From Prochlorococcus sp. AG-347-I06 (GTDB taxonomy: Bacteria; Cyanobacteriota; Cyanobacteriia; PCC-6307; Cyanobiaceae): DNA of 37,942 nt. The number at the start of each line of letters is the position of its first letter. Position 1 is the first letter of the stretch. Below, one piece after another: positions 16,749 to 26,130 of this stretch. Below the pieces are notes generated by a model that did not search any database, was not told the DNA's origin, and was given only the letters and a program-made list of their open reading frames with translations. The position numbers and the translations under genes are program-made. Where the stretch lies: NCBI GenBank assembly GCA_003281605.1, contig QCBM01000006.1, positions 1 through 37,942 of the forward strand, read 5' to 3'.

Positions 16749-17657
16749 TTATTTGTTAGGCTTAGCCACATGAGGCAAACCCCAACCTAGTTTATTTCTT
16801 AAAACTTGGAAAAATTCATGATCTTCAAGTCGAATAAACTTTACTGAATGTTTACTTTTTCTTATTAAAACTCTATCTTCAGGCCAAACATAACAACCAG
16901 CATTTCCATCAACAACCATTACCAACCTTTCAGGAGTAGCAGGGAAAACAGTTACTGGTTCTGAATCATTAAAAACTAGTGCCCTTGAGGCCAACGAATG
17001 TGGCGCAATAGGAGTTAATTGTACTACTGGACAATCAGGTGTAATAACTGGTCCTCCAGCACTCAGAGAATATGCAGTAGAACCAGTTGGAGTAGATAAA
17101 ATTACTCCATCAGCTGATATATCAACAGGAGCATGACGCCCTATAGAAATCTCAAAGTGACACATACTTGTTAGAGGTTCTCTATGAAGAGCCATCTCAT
17201 TAAGGCAAAGAGACTCCCATCTCCTCTGATCATTCCGCATTACACTAATAATAAAGCAAGTTCTTTCTTCAATATCCCAATTTCCAGTAATTATTTTATC
17301 TATAGCATCATCTAGGTTAGATAAATAAGCTTCCGCAAGAAATCCTAAATGACCAGTATTTATTGTGAGAATTGGAATCTTAGCAGGTGCGGTTTGCCTT
17401 GCAGCAGAAAGCACAGTCCCATCTCCGCCAAGAACAATTGCAAATTCCATTGACGAATCAAATCCTTCAGGAACACAATTCGTATATCCCAAAGGGCGAA
17501 CATGTTGATCAGGATTTGCGAATCCAACCATCCCTCCAGAGCTACTGACTCTTACAACTTCAAAATTAGATTTTTCCAATTTTTTCTGAACAGAAGTTGC
17601 AGTTTGAACAGCTAGTTCCTTTCCATCATTAACGATTAGTCCTGCTTTACGTACCAA
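16749..17657 (-). CDS. nadK: NAD kinase
   Basis: Phosphorylates NAD to NADP in the cytoplasm. The 302-residue protein has the signature GGDGT at 77-81 ([13 protein letters not shown]), then [10 protein letters not shown], and the second conserved block [21 protein letters not shown]. The C-terminal strand [15 protein letters not shown] also fits. The frame is opened by a TTG immediately after an in-frame TGA, and no ATG is near, so TTG is the likely start. Cyanobacteria usually have two NAD kinases; this one has the long N-terminal form. It is convergent with cobL (44 bases apart) and follows pheS on the same strand after a 70-base gap. Confidence 0.95.
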   Translation of the reverse strand: MVRKAGLIVNDGKELAVQTATSVQKKLEKSNFEVVRVSSSGGMVGFANPDQHVRPLGYTNCVPEGFDSSMEFAIVLGGDGTVLSAARQTAPAKIPILTINTGHLGFLAEAYLSNLDDAIDKIITGNWDIEERTCFIISVMRNDQRRWESLCLNEMALHREPLTSMCHFEISIGRHAPVDISADGVILSTPTGSTAYSLSAGGPVITPDCPVVQLTPIAPHSLASRALVFNDSEPVTVFPATPERLVMVVDGNAGCYVWPEDRVLIRKSKHSVKFIRLEDHEFFQVLRNKLGWGLPHVAKPNK

Positions 17658-17727
17658 TCAAAAAATTTAAACTAGGTCTATCTTAAACTAATTTGTTGGA
17701 CAATCCTAATTTAAGAATTAAATACCA

Positions 17728-18735
17728 TTAGAACTGTTCTAAGAATCTAAGATCATTTGTATAAAATTTTCTGATGTCGTCAATTTGATGTCTCACCATA
17801 CAAAATCTCTCAACTCCTAATCCTGCTGCAAAACCAGTCCATTTTTCAGAATCTATTCCTAATTTTTCTAAGACCTTTGGATCTACCATTCCGCAGCCCA
17901 TTACTTCTAGCCATTTACCTTTCCACTGGACGTCTACTTCTGCTGAAGGTTCAGTAAATGGGAAATAACTAGCTCTAAATCTTACAGGAATATCTCCAAA
18001 AAAGGTCTTTAAAAATGTAAGAACTGTTCCTCTTAAATGACTAAAATTAATGTCTTGATCGATACATAAAACCTCAACCTGATTAAATACAGGGGAATGA
18101 GTAGCATCCACTGAATCTCTCCGATATACTCGCCCGGGAGCAATAATTCTTACTGGAGGAGGATTTTTCTCTAAGTACCTTATCTGAACAGGAGAAGTAT
18201 GGGTCCTTAAAAGTCGATTTTCATCTAAGTAGAAAGTATCTTGCATATCTCTTGCGGGATGATTTTTTGGTATGTTGAGGGACTCAAAATTATAAAAATC
18301 AGTTTCTATTTCAGGGCCACTTTCAACTGAGTATCCTAAACCACAAAAAATATCTATTATTTCGTCTTGAGTTAAAATTAAAGGATGTTTATTCCCACGG
18401 GGAGTTCCAATTGAAGGTGTAGTTACATCAATTTTCTCTTTATTAATCTTTTTATCTAAGGCTTCACTGTTTAGTTTATTTTTTCTTTCAGTAATTAGTT
18501 CTTGCAAATTTATCTTTATTAAATTTGCCTTCTGGCCAATAATTGGTCTATCAGTGGCAGATAATTGCCCCATCGTTTTCAAGATAATTGATAAATCACC
18601 TTTTTTTCCTAGCAAGGAAACTCTCAATTGATCCAGTTCTTCATGAGTATTAGAATTAACTATATTATTTTTTGCTGTTAGAGAAAGATTATTAAGTTTT
18701 TCCTCAATTTGACTTAATGATTCAATTTGACTCAC
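17728..18735 (-). CDS. pheS: Phenylalanine-tRNA ligase alpha subunit
   Basis: Catalytic subunit of the alpha2-beta2 class II enzyme that charges tRNA-Phe. The 335 residues begin with the coiled-coil N-terminal arm (1 to about 95), then the class II core: the GNKHPLIL start, [10 protein letters not shown]-like motif region ([20 protein letters not shown]), [22 protein letters not shown] (motif 2 area), and motif 3 [21 protein letters not shown] near the end. The start codon is GTG. It is divergent from surE with 68 bases between them. The beta subunit pheT is not in this window. Confidence 0.97.
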   Translation of the reverse strand: MSQIESLSQIEEKLNNLSLTAKNNIVNSNTHEELDQLRVSLLGKKGDLSIILKTMGQLSATDRPIIGQKANLIKINLQELITERKNKLNSEALDKKINKEKIDVTTPSIGTPRGNKHPLILTQDEIIDIFCGLGYSVESGPEIETDFYNFESLNIPKNHPARDMQDTFYLDENRLLRTHTSPVQIRYLEKNPPPVRIIAPGRVYRRDSVDATHSPVFNQVEVLCIDQDINFSHLRGTVLTFLKTFFGDIPVRFRASYFPFTEPSAEVDVQWKGKWLEVMGCGMVDPKVLEKLGIDSEKWTGFAAGLGVERFCMVRHQIDDIRKFYTNDLRFLEQF

Positions 18736-18803
18736 TGATATAGTAAAAATAAGTATTATTTCATCTTACTTAAATATCGTCCATAAATAAAATGTATTGA
18801 TTA

Positions 18804-19613
18804 ATGAAACCGTTAAATATATTAATTAGCAATGATGACGGTGTTTTCGCAGCTGGGATAAGAGCTTTAGCAAAATCAGCCCAAAAAAGAGGACATAAGG
18901 TAAAAGTAGTATGTCCTGACCAAGAAAGATCAGCTACTGGCCATGGTCTTACTTTACAATCACCATTAAGAGTGGAAAAAGCTGACGAATTATTTGGAGA
19001 AGGAATTGAAGCTTGGGGATGTTCCGGCACACCTGCAGATTGTGTCAAATTAGCACTATCTGAACTCTTGGATTATAAACCTGATCTAGTACTATCTGGA
19101 ATAAATCATGGGCCCAATTTAGGAACAGACATTTTTTGTTCTGGCACAGTCGCTGCAGCTATGGAAGGTACTTTAGAAAATGTTCCCTCCATGGCAATAA
19201 GTGTTGCTAGTTTTAAATGGAAGAATTTTGAATTTGCTGGAGAAATTGCAATGAATATTGCCGAACAAGCCATTAACGATAGTTGGCCAGCTTCACTTTT
19301 GTTAAATTTGAACATACCCCCCTGCGAAAAAAACAAGATAAAAAAATTATCATGGACAAGATTATCGGTAAGAAAATATAAAAATCAATTTTCCAAAAGG
19401 GAAGACCCAAGGGGAGATGATTATTATTGGTTAGCAGGTGAAGTTGTTTTAGATCTTAAATCAAAAGGTTATGGCCCAAAAAACTGGCCCAGTGACGTAT
19501 CTCAAATACAAGAAAATAAAATATCTCTTACACCTGTAGAACCAGATTTATTTTGGAGAGGTAATTTGGAAGACTTACCTAAAATTAATAATTCATTTGT
19601 AAATCCTTCTTAG
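18804..19613 (+). CDS. surE: 5'/3'-nucleotidase SurE
   Basis: A metal-dependent phosphatase that dephosphorylates nucleoside 5'- and 3'-monophosphates, linked to stress survival. The metal-binding [14 protein letters not shown] (6-19) is at the N-terminus. [16 protein letters not shown] (36-51) and the [25 protein letters not shown] stretch (about 99-123, with the metal-site Asn and catalytic region) are canonical. The 269-residue length is normal for cyanobacterial SurE. The ATG is divergent from pheS, and the last 21 bases overlap the end of the convergent DUF3611 gene. Confidence 0.96.
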   Translation: MKPLNILISNDDGVFAAGIRALAKSAQKRGHKVKVVCPDQERSATGHGLTLQSPLRVEKADELFGEGIEAWGCSGTPADCVKLALSELLDYKPDLVLSGINHGPNLGTDIFCSGTVAAAMEGTLENVPSMAISVASFKWKNFEFAGEIAMNIAEQAINDSWPASLLLNLNIPPCEKNKIKKLSWTRLSVRKYKNQFSKREDPRGDDYYWLAGEVVLDLKSKGYGPKNWPSDVSQIQENKISLTPVEPDLFWRGNLEDLPKINNSFVNPS

Positions 19614-20126
19614 AAGCCATAAAGAAAAGCAAAGTCCAAAAAAATGAGAAGCAATAACTTGTGTATTACTGAGAACTGATAATATTTCAAGTCCAGTAAT
19701 TGGGATATCAGACGTCGCAGTTATCAATTGTCCAGTTGTCTGAGAGGATGCTTGTATAAATAAGGCGCCCATAAGAGCTTGATATCCAATTAATCCAAAC
19801 AAAATTCCTAATAAATCAACTACTAGTCCTCTTTTTATTAATTTACTGGTTTGTCCTCTTGAAGGTCTTGCATTGCTTGCAATTGCTCTTCCTGTTCTAA
19901 CTATTAACCAACCTTGCCAAAGACTAAAAAGTAGTAAAATCAAAGATATCGTTGTAAGTGATAGACCAGGAGTTAAGCCAAGCTGTCCTTCGCTATTATT
20001 TACAACATTTGAAAAAAGCAAAACAGCTGCAACAACAACTCCTAAAATGGATTGAACCCAAAAGCGTATCCATCCAATGCGCCGCATTCCAAATGAGAGG
20101 GACTGAAAATCAATTTTGTCAGGCAT
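19593..20126 (-). CDS. DUF3611 family membrane protein (Tic21/PIC1-like)
   Basis: A 177-residue integral membrane protein with four likely transmembrane segments at about 22-42, 57-77, 101-124 and 143-172. The [19 protein letters not shown] start and the [13 protein letters not shown] segment resemble DUF3611, the cyanobacterial family related to the chloroplast inner-envelope protein Tic21/PIC1, which has been proposed to act in protein import or iron transport. Function here is unknown. It overlaps surE at the 3' end by 21 bases and is divergent from ribF, with 68 bases between the starts. Confidence 0.75.
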   Translation of the reverse strand: MPDKIDFQSLSFGMRRIGWIRFWVQSILGVVVAAVLLFSNVVNNSEGQLGLTPGLSLTTISLILLLFSLWQGWLIVRTGRAIASNARPSRGQTSKLIKRGLVVDLLGILFGLIGYQALMGALFIQASSQTTGQLITATSDIPITGLEILSVLSNTQVIASHFFGLCFSLWLLRRIYK

Positions 20127-20194
20127 TCATTTGATTGAATAAACTATAATCAATTCAAATTTGCCATCAAAATCATAAAATTGCACGTAATCTT

Positions 20195-21118
20195 TTGATC
20201 TCTTTAATATCGCCATCTGAAGTTAAGAATCCTACTTCAATTGCTATTGGAAGTTTTGATGGCCTTCATGCTGGCCACAGACAATTAATAAAAAGTGTAG
20301 TTGAAGAAAATAAATATACCCCAACAATTGCGAGCTTCTGGCCTCATCCCCGAGAAATTCTTTACAAAGAGACGCGTCTTAGACTTGATTTGCCTGATGA
20401 AAAGCTATCAGTTCTTGAAGATCTGGGGATTGAACAATTAGTTCTGATTCCTTTTGATATGGAACTATCAAAACTAAGTGCAGAAAGATTCGTAGGAGAT
20501 ATTTTAATAAATCAATTACAAGCAAAAATTATTTCTGTAGGTGCTAATTTTAAATTTGGTTTCAAAAGAAGTGGAGACATTAATACAATAAAAAATATGA
20601 TAATGGATACGGATATTAAACTAAAAATTACTCCAATTTTAGAAGATAAGGAAGGTAGAATCAGCAGCAGCAGAATAAGAGATCTATTAGAGAAAAGTGA
20701 TCTGAAAAATGCTTTCAAAATTCTTAATAGGCCTTATAGTTTTAATGGAAAGGTTGTTAAAGGTAAAGGAATTGGGAAAAGTATAGGATGGCCTACCGCA
20801 AATCTTGAAATAGATGGCAGAAAATTTTTACCTGGAGAGGGGGTTTACGCATCTTGGACAACCATAGAAAATTCCAACCAAAAAATTGAATCTGTTATGA
20901 ATCTTGGCTCTCAACCAACAATAAATCCTTTATTGCCATCTGCAGTTGAAGTTCATTTAATAAATAAAGATATTGATCTATATGGTTTCAATTTATCTGT
21001 AGAACCAGTTGAAAAACTTAGATCTCAAATCAAGTTCAAAAATATAGATCAACTTTCTAATCAAATTAAAAAAGATAGAGATAATGCTCTAGAAATTTTT
21101 AAAAACTACAAAAAATAA
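20195..21118 (+). CDS. ribF: Bifunctional riboflavin kinase / FAD synthetase
   Basis: Converts riboflavin to FMN and then FAD. The N-terminal adenylyltransferase domain (1 to about 180) shows IGSFDGLHAGHRQLI (18-32), FWPHPRE (48-54) and the RISSSRIRDLL segment (155-165). The C-terminal flavokinase domain has NGKVVKGKGIGKSIGWPTAN (184-203) and GEGVYASW. The reading frame opens with TTG and no in-frame ATG lies upstream. Length 307 is standard. thiE starts seven bases after the stop, so ribF, thiE and thiS form a cofactor operon. Confidence 0.95.
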   Translation: MISLISPSEVKNPTSIAIGSFDGLHAGHRQLIKSVVEENKYTPTIASFWPHPREILYKETRLRLDLPDEKLSVLEDLGIEQLVLIPFDMELSKLSAERFVGDILINQLQAKIISVGANFKFGFKRSGDINTIKNMIMDTDIKLKITPILEDKEGRISSSRIRDLLEKSDLKNAFKILNRPYSFNGKVVKGKGIGKSIGWPTANLEIDGRKFLPGEGVYASWTTIENSNQKIESVMNLGSQPTINPLLPSAVEVHLINKDIDLYGFNLSVEPVEKLRSQIKFKNIDQLSNQIKKDRDNALEIFKNYKK

Positions 21119-21125
21119 ATTACAA

Positions 21126-22181
21126 ATGCTGAATACCGATAGTAAAGACGCTGAAGATTTAAGAATTTATCAAATTATTGACGCTAATCTAGATAGAGCT
21201 AGAGAAGGACTAAGAGTATTAGAGGATTGGGCTAGATTTGGTCTAGGCAAAGAAAAATATGTTGAAAAGATTAAAAATTTTAGACAAATTTTAGGAAAAA
21301 ATCATTTAGAAGTTTATAAACAATCTAGAAATCACATTGAGGACAAATGTAGAGGATTGACTCATCAAGAGCAAATCAACAGAAAAACTTCTGATCAAAT
21401 TATAAGTTCAAATTCAGCCAGGGTTCAAGAAGCATTACGTGTAATAGAAGAATTCACTAGGCTACAGAATCATGAGCTTTCAAAAATCGCTTCGGAAATT
21501 AGATATGAAATTTATACTATTGAAATTGACTTATTGAGTTATAGCAAGTTTAAGAAGTCGGAGGAAATATTAAAAGAAAATGACTTATATGTAATCACAG
21601 ATCAAAAAGACAATTTATTAGAAATAATAGAAGAGATTTTAATTGCGGGAGTAAGAATTATCCAACATAGATTTAAAACGGGGACTGATCAAGAACATCT
21701 TCAAGAAGCAATTCATATTAAAAATCTATGTAAAAAATATAATTCATTGTTCATCATTAACGATAGAGTTGATATAGCACTAGCATCTAACGCGGATGGA
21801 ATTCATCTCGGGCAAGACGATTTAGACTTAAAAACCGCAAGAAAACTATTAGGATATTCAAAAGTTATCGGCATAAGTGCAAACAATGCAATTGATATTT
21901 CAAATGCTCTTAAGGAGGGTTGTAATTACATAGGAATAGGACCAGTATTTGAAACTTCAACAAAAAAGAATAAAAAACCTTTAGGTATTGAAAATATCAA
22001 AATATTAACAAAGGATTTAAATATTCCTTGGTTTGCTATTGGAGGAATCAAGTCAAATAATATTTCATATTTAAAAAGAAATGGGTTTAAAAAAGTTGCC
22101 CTAGTTTCGCAATTAATGAATTCTGAAGATCCTAAAGAAGACGCTATTATGATTCTAAAAGAGTTATCTCATGAAAATTAA
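21126..22181 (+). CDS. thiE: Thiamine-phosphate synthase, cyanobacterial two-domain form
   Basis: Joins HMP-PP and HET-P to make thiamine phosphate. Residues 1 to about 145 form the extra N-terminal domain found in cyanobacterial ThiE, recognisable by YQIIDANLDRAREGLRVLED (15-34) and the ARVQEALRVIEEF repeat-like segment near 98. The catalytic TIM-barrel domain runs from about 150: LYVITD, IINDRVDIALASNADGIHLGQ (split around 210-230), IGPVFETSTKK and WFAIGGI (302-308). Total length of 351 is typical for this form. The last 11 bases overlap the start of thiS. Confidence 0.95.
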   Translation: MLNTDSKDAEDLRIYQIIDANLDRAREGLRVLEDWARFGLGKEKYVEKIKNFRQILGKNHLEVYKQSRNHIEDKCRGLTHQEQINRKTSDQIISSNSARVQEALRVIEEFTRLQNHELSKIASEIRYEIYTIEIDLLSYSKFKKSEEILKENDLYVITDQKDNLLEIIEEILIAGVRIIQHRFKTGTDQEHLQEAIHIKNLCKKYNSLFIINDRVDIALASNADGIHLGQDDLDLKTARKLLGYSKVIGISANNAIDISNALKEGCNYIGIGPVFETSTKKNKKPLGIENIKILTKDLNIPWFAIGGIKSNNISYLKRNGFKKVALVSQLMNSEDPKEDAIMILKELSHEN

Positions 22182-22380
22182 GGTAAATGGAGAAGAAAAA
22201 AAAATAGAACTTGATCAAGAAAAAGTTCTAATATCTACAGTTCTTAAACATATGGGATATAAACCAAACACAATTGTAGTGGAGTTAAATAATTTAATTA
22301 TAAATTCAATGAAATGGGAAAAAGTGAAGCTTAAAGATGGTGATAATTTAGAAATAGTTTCAATAGTTGGCGGTGGTTAA
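22171..22380 (+). CDS. thiS: Sulfur carrier protein ThiS
   Basis: A 69-residue ubiquitin-like sulfur carrier that donates sulfur to the thiazole ring of thiamine. It has the beta-grasp start MKIKVNGEEKKIEL, the VVELNNLII strand, and ends in the required diglycine (IVSIVGGG), the site of adenylation and thiocarboxylation. The 11-base overlap with thiE supports coupled translation. No thiG is seen nearby. Confidence 0.95.
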   Translation: MKIKVNGEEKKIELDQEKVLISTVLKHMGYKPNTIVVELNNLIINSMKWEKVKLKDGDNLEIVSIVGGG

Positions 22381-22492
22381 AAGATAAATTCTTTATACAT
22401 TAAAAATCTTCATAATTTTTTAAGTTTAGGCTTGAAACAATAACCAAATTTCTCCTATTTTCGTTATATATTTTTAATACCTAAATACAAAA

Positions 22493-22660
22493 ATGAAAGA
22501 AAAAATTGATATTAACTCAAGGACCCTCAAATGGGAGCAAAATGGTGAGTTAGCGCATAAAGATCTCTCTGAGCTAATTGAAAGACTTAAGAATGTAGAA
22601 AGTGAATATAACTCATCTGAGCTGAATAGATTAGGTACTAAATCAAACATAAATGATTAA
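22493..22660 (+). CDS. Small hypothetical protein, 55 residues
   Basis: ATG at 22493, TAA at 22658-22660. The product is hydrophilic: KEKIDINSRTLKWEQNG, then a predicted amphipathic helix with LSELIERLKNVESEYN, then a polar tail. No cysteine, signal peptide or membrane segment, and no family recognised. Codon use (GAG, AGA, CTT, TCA mix) and a clean start and stop in a region otherwise free of genes favour a real gene, but length alone cannot prove it. 112 bases separate it from thiS. Confidence 0.5.
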   Translation: MKEKIDINSRTLKWEQNGELAHKDLSELIERLKNVESEYNSSELNRLGTKSNIND

Positions 22661-22727
22661 ATTTGTTACTTAGATCTTGTTTTTATATAAATTTGTACCA
22701 AATTAAAATTACTGAATATAAAAATAA

Positions 22728-22859
22728 ATGTCGAAAAGATTTCCAGAATGGGTAAATACAGAAGTTGTGATAAAAGCAATTAAAAAGAGAGAAGAAGGAA
22801 TGCTATCAAAACAACTTAATTTATGGATAGAAAACCTATTAGAAATAGAAAAAAAGTAA
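22728..22859 (+). CDS. Small hypothetical protein, 43 residues
   Basis: ATG at 22728, TAA at 22857-22859, four bases before the convergent larB stop. The product is rich in Lys and Glu: SKRFPEWVNTEVVIKAIKKR, then a short helix LSKQLNLWIENLLEIEKK. It contains two tryptophans, which is uncommon for a random AT-rich frame, and looks like a small helical, possibly DNA- or protein-binding peptide. No family recognised. Confidence 0.45.
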   Translation: MSKRFPEWVNTEVVIKAIKKREEGMLSKQLNLWIENLLEIEKK

Positions 22860-22863
22860 TTAC

Positions 22864-23520
22864 TCAGGAAATGCTTTTAATAATTCTTAGGGCCGCCATT
22901 CCTGCTCCGTAACCGTTATCTATATTCATCACTGCAATACCTGGAGAACAACTTGACAACATACTGTTTAAAGCAGTTTCTCCATCCTTGCTAACGCCGT
23001 AGCCCACTGAGACAGGTACTGCAATTATAGGTTGTGCCAACAATCCACCCACAACTGTTGCCAAAGCTCCTTCCATTCCAGCACAGACTATTAATACATC
23101 ATATTTATTAATTTCTTCTAACTGACTCATCAATCGATGGAGTCCAGCTACCCCAACATCTATAAAAGATTGACAACTAACTCCATGAATTTCAAGTGCT
23201 AATTGGGCTTCAAGTGTTACGGCTAAATCACTTGACCCTCCTGAAATAATGGCAACTTTTTTATTAGTAATTATTTTATTCAGATTTTTCCCAATTGTTA
23301 AGCAATTTGCTTCTTCATAGAATCGTGCATCTTCATACAAATCTAAAAGATAATTAGCCTTTTCACTATTAATCCTAGTAATGAAAACAACCTCATTTTT
23401 ACTTAATACATTTGAAGATAATCTCTCTAATTGGTCGATACTCTTATCTTGACCCCAAATAGCCTCAACGAGTCCAAGCCTATCTCTTCTTTGAAAATCA
23501 AATTTGATATCAAAATTCAT
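22864..23520 (-). CDS. larB: LarB-like / PurE-related carboxylase protein
   Basis: 218 residues related to the N5-CAIR mutase (PurE) fold. LarB of lactobacilli carboxylates and hydrolyses nicotinic acid adenine dinucleotide in the first step of nickel-pincer nucleotide cofactor synthesis. Visible family features are SGGSSDLAV (93-101), FIDVGVAGLHRL (119-130), AGMEGALATVVGGL (147-160) and PVSVGYG (169-175), ending with NIDNGYGAGMAA. The N-terminal part is a little shorter than in typical LarB (about 246). No larA, larC or larE is in this window, so the role in this organism is uncertain. The ATG overlaps the upstream TGA by four bases (ATGA), the last step of the era operon. Confidence 0.85.
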   Translation of the reverse strand: MNFDIKFDFQRRDRLGLVEAIWGQDKSIDQLERLSSNVLSKNEVVFITRINSEKANYLLDLYEDARFYEEANCLTIGKNLNKIITNKKVAIISGGSSDLAVTLEAQLALEIHGVSCQSFIDVGVAGLHRLMSQLEEINKYDVLIVCAGMEGALATVVGGLLAQPIIAVPVSVGYGVSKDGETALNSMLSSCSPGIAVMNIDNGYGAGMAALRIIKSIS

Positions 23521-23963
23521 CTTTGCTTATCTAATTCTCCCTCATAAATTAATTCAAAGGGATTTTCACCTACATTTAGAGCAGCTTTAACATTATCTTC
23601 AAATTTTTGTTGAACTACATTTACTTCTGACATTGGTATGCTTTTCCATAATTTCTTACTTTTCCAATTTACTAATATTAAAGCTTCTTCTTTTTCTTTA
23701 TCCCAAAATAATTGTCTTCCCAAAAAACCATCTTGAGAAGATAACCATGGCTCCCATATTTCTTTTTCAGCATTTAACCAAACTGCTTTTACATCGGCAG
23801 GTACTTTAAGTCTTAATTCCTCTATGACCATTTCATGTTGAAAATTATTCATTGTAAGAGCTTTTAAATTGGGAATATCAGATTGAAAAATTAAAACTAC
23901 TAAGCAAATTAATAATAAACAAAATCTTTGAATTTTTTTTTTCAAATTTAATTTAAATATCAT
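23517..23963 (-). CDS. TIGR03792-type cyanobacterial protein, exported or membrane-anchored
   Basis: 148 residues from the ATG at 23963, which overlaps the ispF stop as ATGA; a longer frame starting at 23993 is less likely. A basic stretch followed by a hydrophobic segment (about 13-28, [16 protein letters not shown]) looks like a signal peptide or anchor. The rest matches my memory of the TIGR03792 family: [38 protein letters not shown] and [15 protein letters not shown], a dimeric alpha/beta-barrel-like fold of unknown function. It lies between ispF and larB and is translationally linked to both. Confidence 0.75.
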   Translation of the reverse strand: MIFKLNLKKKIQRFCLLLICLVVLIFQSDIPNLKALTMNNFQHEMVIEELRLKVPADVKAVWLNAEKEIWEPWLSSQDGFLGRQLFWDKEKEEALILVNWKSKKLWKSIPMSEVNVVQQKFEDNVKAALNVGENPFELIYEGELDKQR

Positions 23964-25180
23964 TTTTTCTCGAGTAGAACTACTGAATGGCAACTTATAC
24001 CCTCTTCTCTCCCTTCTGGCCCTAATTTTTCATTCGTGGTTGCTTTAATCCCAATTAAATTTTCATCAATATTTAAGATTTCAGAAATGTTTTTTTTCAT
24101 TAGTTTTATATGTGGCATGATTTTTGGCCTTTCAGCCACAAGAACACTATCAATATTATTTATTTCCCAATCATCTTGTCTAATCAAGTCAATTACTTTT
24201 GATAACAAAAATAAGCTATCAGCATTTTTCCATTTTTCATCAGATGGGGGGAAATACTTTCCTATGTCACCCAACGAAAGTGCTCCCAATAATGCATCCA
24301 TTATTGAGTGACTTAAAACATCAGCATCACTATGACCATCCAAACCTAAATTTTCAGGATGATGCAATTTTACACCTCCAATAATTAAATCTCTATCCTT
24401 TACTAGTCTGTGAATATCGTATCCATTACCTATTCTAAATTTCATGAATTGATTATTTTCTTTTATTATTCTCTTACTTTGTGGGGATTTTTTGTAGGTT
24501 TCATTTGAAATTAAGTCACTTCTTCTTTGCAATGTTCTTTCAAAACTTTTTCTTCTTCTCCATGATTTAATCTCTTCATGATTACCGCTCACTAGAACAT
24601 CTGGCACTTTCATATCCTTAAAAGTTAATGGCCTCGTGTATTGAGGATATTCTAGTAAAGAAGAATTATGACTCTCATCGACTAAGGAGTTTGGATCACC
24701 AAGAGTTCCTGGCAATAATCTAGTCAAGCCGTTAATTATTGATATAGCCGGTATTTCACCTCCAGAAAGTACATAATCACCTATCGATATCTCTTCATCA
24801 GCTAAACATCGTATCCTTTCATCAAAACCTTCATATTGACCACAAATAATTATTATTTGATCCAAAGTGGACCATCTCTCAAGATCCTTTTGCTTTAGGA
24901 CTTTACCCTGTGGGGTCATCAACAAAGTTTTACTTTTAGGTAATTTTCTAATTGATTCATACGCCTTATAAATAGGTTCTGGTTTTAACACCATACCTGC
25001 GCCTCCTCCATAAGGCTTATCGTCTACTTGCCTGTAAGATCCTTCTCCATATTCTCTCAAATCATGTAAATTTACCTCGATCAAATTCTTATCTAAAGCT
25101 TTTGTTATGACCCCTAAATTATTTATTAATTCAAAAGCTTTAGGGAACAATGAAATTACATCAAAATGAAAACTACTCAT
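23960..25180 (-). CDS. trmD-ispF: tRNA (guanine37-N1)-methyltransferase joined in frame to MECDP synthase (TrmD-IspF)
   Basis: One 406-residue frame. Residues 1 to about 225 are TrmD, the SPOUT enzyme that methylates G37 of tRNA next to the anticodon: [38 protein letters not shown]-type knot region ([14 protein letters not shown]) and a [13 protein letters not shown] tail. From Met246 (base 24445) it is IspF, which makes 2-C-methyl-D-erythritol 2,4-cyclodiphosphate in the isoprenoid pathway: [43 protein letters not shown] and KATTNEKLG. The roughly 18-residue linker is unlike either family. Removing one base of the run at 24488-24493 ends trmD at tandem TAA codons (24468-24463) and leaves ispF starting 20 bases later at its own ATG. 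I regard two separate genes as at least as likely. era ends next to the ATG. Confidence 0.9.
   Translation of the reverse strand: MSSFHFDVISLFPKAFELINNLGVITKALDKNLIEVNLHDLREYGEGSYRQVDDKPYGGGAGMVLKPEPIYKAYESIRKLPKSKTLLMTPQGKVLKQKDLERWSTLDQIIIICGQYEGFDERIRCLADEEISIGDYVLSGGEIPAISIINGLTRLLPGTLGDPNSLVDESHNSSLLEYPQYTRPLTFKDMKVPDVLVSGNHEEIKSWRRRKSFERTLQRRSDLISNETYKKSPQSKRIIKENNQFMKFRIGNGYDIHRLVKDRDLIIGGVKLHHPENLGLDGHSDADVLSHSIMDALLGALSLGDIGKYFPPSDEKWKNADSLFLLSKVIDLIRQDDWEINNIDSVLVAERPKIMPHIKLMKKNISEILNIDENLIGIKATTNEKLGPEGREEGISCHSVVLLEKK
24488..24493 (-). other. A6 run (coding strand) at the trmD-ispF junction
   Basis: With six A the frame continues Tyr-Lys-Lys-Ser-Pro into ispF. With five A it reads Tyr-Lys-Asn-Pro-His-Lys-Val-Arg-Glu and then two TAA stops. 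The same kind of run marks the manC and ftsH breaks. Confidence 0.6.
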
Positions 25181-26092
25181 CTAGAAATCTTCCTCATAAC
25201 CAAACTCAATTAACCTTGATTCTTTTTTTCTCCAATTTGGAATAACTTTCACAAACAACTCTAGATGAACTGGACCATCAATTAATTTTGACATATTTGA
25301 TCTTGCTGACTGACCAATCATTTTTAACATTGAACCTTTCTTTCCAATAAGAATGCCTTTTTGAGTTGATCTTTCAACAATAATAGTAGCCAAAATAGCT
25401 GTAAAAACTTTGCCATTTTTTCTTTTCATTTCTTCTCTTTTTTCTATCTTTACTGCGACACTATGAGGTACCTCTTCTCTTGTATTTTTTAATACCTGCT
25501 CTCTTACCAAATCAGATAATAAGTTATCTAATGGTTGGTCGCAAATCGTCTCTTCGCTATAAAGTTTTGGTCCCTCTGGAAGAAAATTAAGCGCCATATC
25601 TACTAGATCAGAACATCCCTCTCCTTTAGAAGCACTTACAATTTGAAAGTTTCTATTAATTCCAAAAAACCTTCTATATTGATCTAATCGTAAATTCCTA
25701 AATTCCTTATTAACCAAATCCCACTTATTTAATGCCACAATAAATTCAGTTTTATTTGCTATTAGAAAATTCAAAATATATTCATCACCTCTACCAGGTT
25801 CTTCACTCGAATCAATAACAAAAATTACCATATCAACTCCATTAATTGCAGATTTTGCGTTTTTTACTAATATCTCTCCAAGTCGATGATGAGGTTTATG
25901 AACACCTGGCGTATCGACAAAAATTATTTGCCCATTTTCTGTAGTTAGTATTCCTTTTAATTTATTTCTAGTAGTTTGCGCTATTGGAGAAGTAATTGTT
26001 ATTTTTTCTCCAATCAATTTATTTATTAAAGTAGATTTACCGACATTTGGCCTTCCTAGTAAAGTTACAAACCCAGATCTATAATTAGCCAA
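25181..26092 (-). CDS. era: GTPase Era
   Basis: An essential GTPase that binds 16S rRNA near its 3' end during small-subunit assembly. The 303 residues show G1 GRPNVGKS (13-20), G3 DTPG (60-63), G4 NKWD (122-125) and a G5 SASKGEG block, followed by the C-terminal KH RNA-binding domain with ILIGKKGSMLKMIGQSAR. The frame opens with TTG three codons after an in-frame TAA, with no ATG alternative nearby. It heads a compact operon: trmD starts on the base after its stop, followed by ispF, the TIGR03792 gene and larB. Confidence 0.96.
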   Translation of the reverse strand: MANYRSGFVTLLGRPNVGKSTLINKLIGEKITITSPIAQTTRNKLKGILTTENGQIIFVDTPGVHKPHHRLGEILVKNAKSAINGVDMVIFVIDSSEEPGRGDEYILNFLIANKTEFIVALNKWDLVNKEFRNLRLDQYRRFFGINRNFQIVSASKGEGCSDLVDMALNFLPEGPKLYSEETICDQPLDNLLSDLVREQVLKNTREEVPHSVAVKIEKREEMKRKNGKVFTAILATIIVERSTQKGILIGKKGSMLKMIGQSARSNMSKLIDGPVHLELFVKVIPNWRKKESRLIEFGYEEDF

Positions 26093-26130
26093 AGACTTTT
26101 AATGCATCAATAATAAAATTCTGATCAAAA

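Larger units (their letters stand above)
22381..22863. other. 483-base region between thiS and larB, with two tiny ORFs
   Basis: This interval holds two short plus-strand ORFs (22493-22660 and 22728-22859), listed separately. The remaining pieces, 22381-22492 and 22661-22727, are AT-rich with no GC-stem hairpin, tRNA-like fold or repeat that I could see. A TTATATATTTTT stretch at 22464-22475 could be a promoter for the first small ORF. Confidence 0.5.

Noticed and set aside
16739-16755. Inverted repeat CAAATAA-TTG-TTATTTG between cobL and nadK as a terminator
   Set aside because: The stem has only one G-C pair and overlaps the nadK stop codon; such repeats are expected by chance in this composition.
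18770-19048. 92-codon minus-strand frame opposite surE
   Set aside because: Covers the highly conserved SurE N-terminus in antisense; no supporting features.
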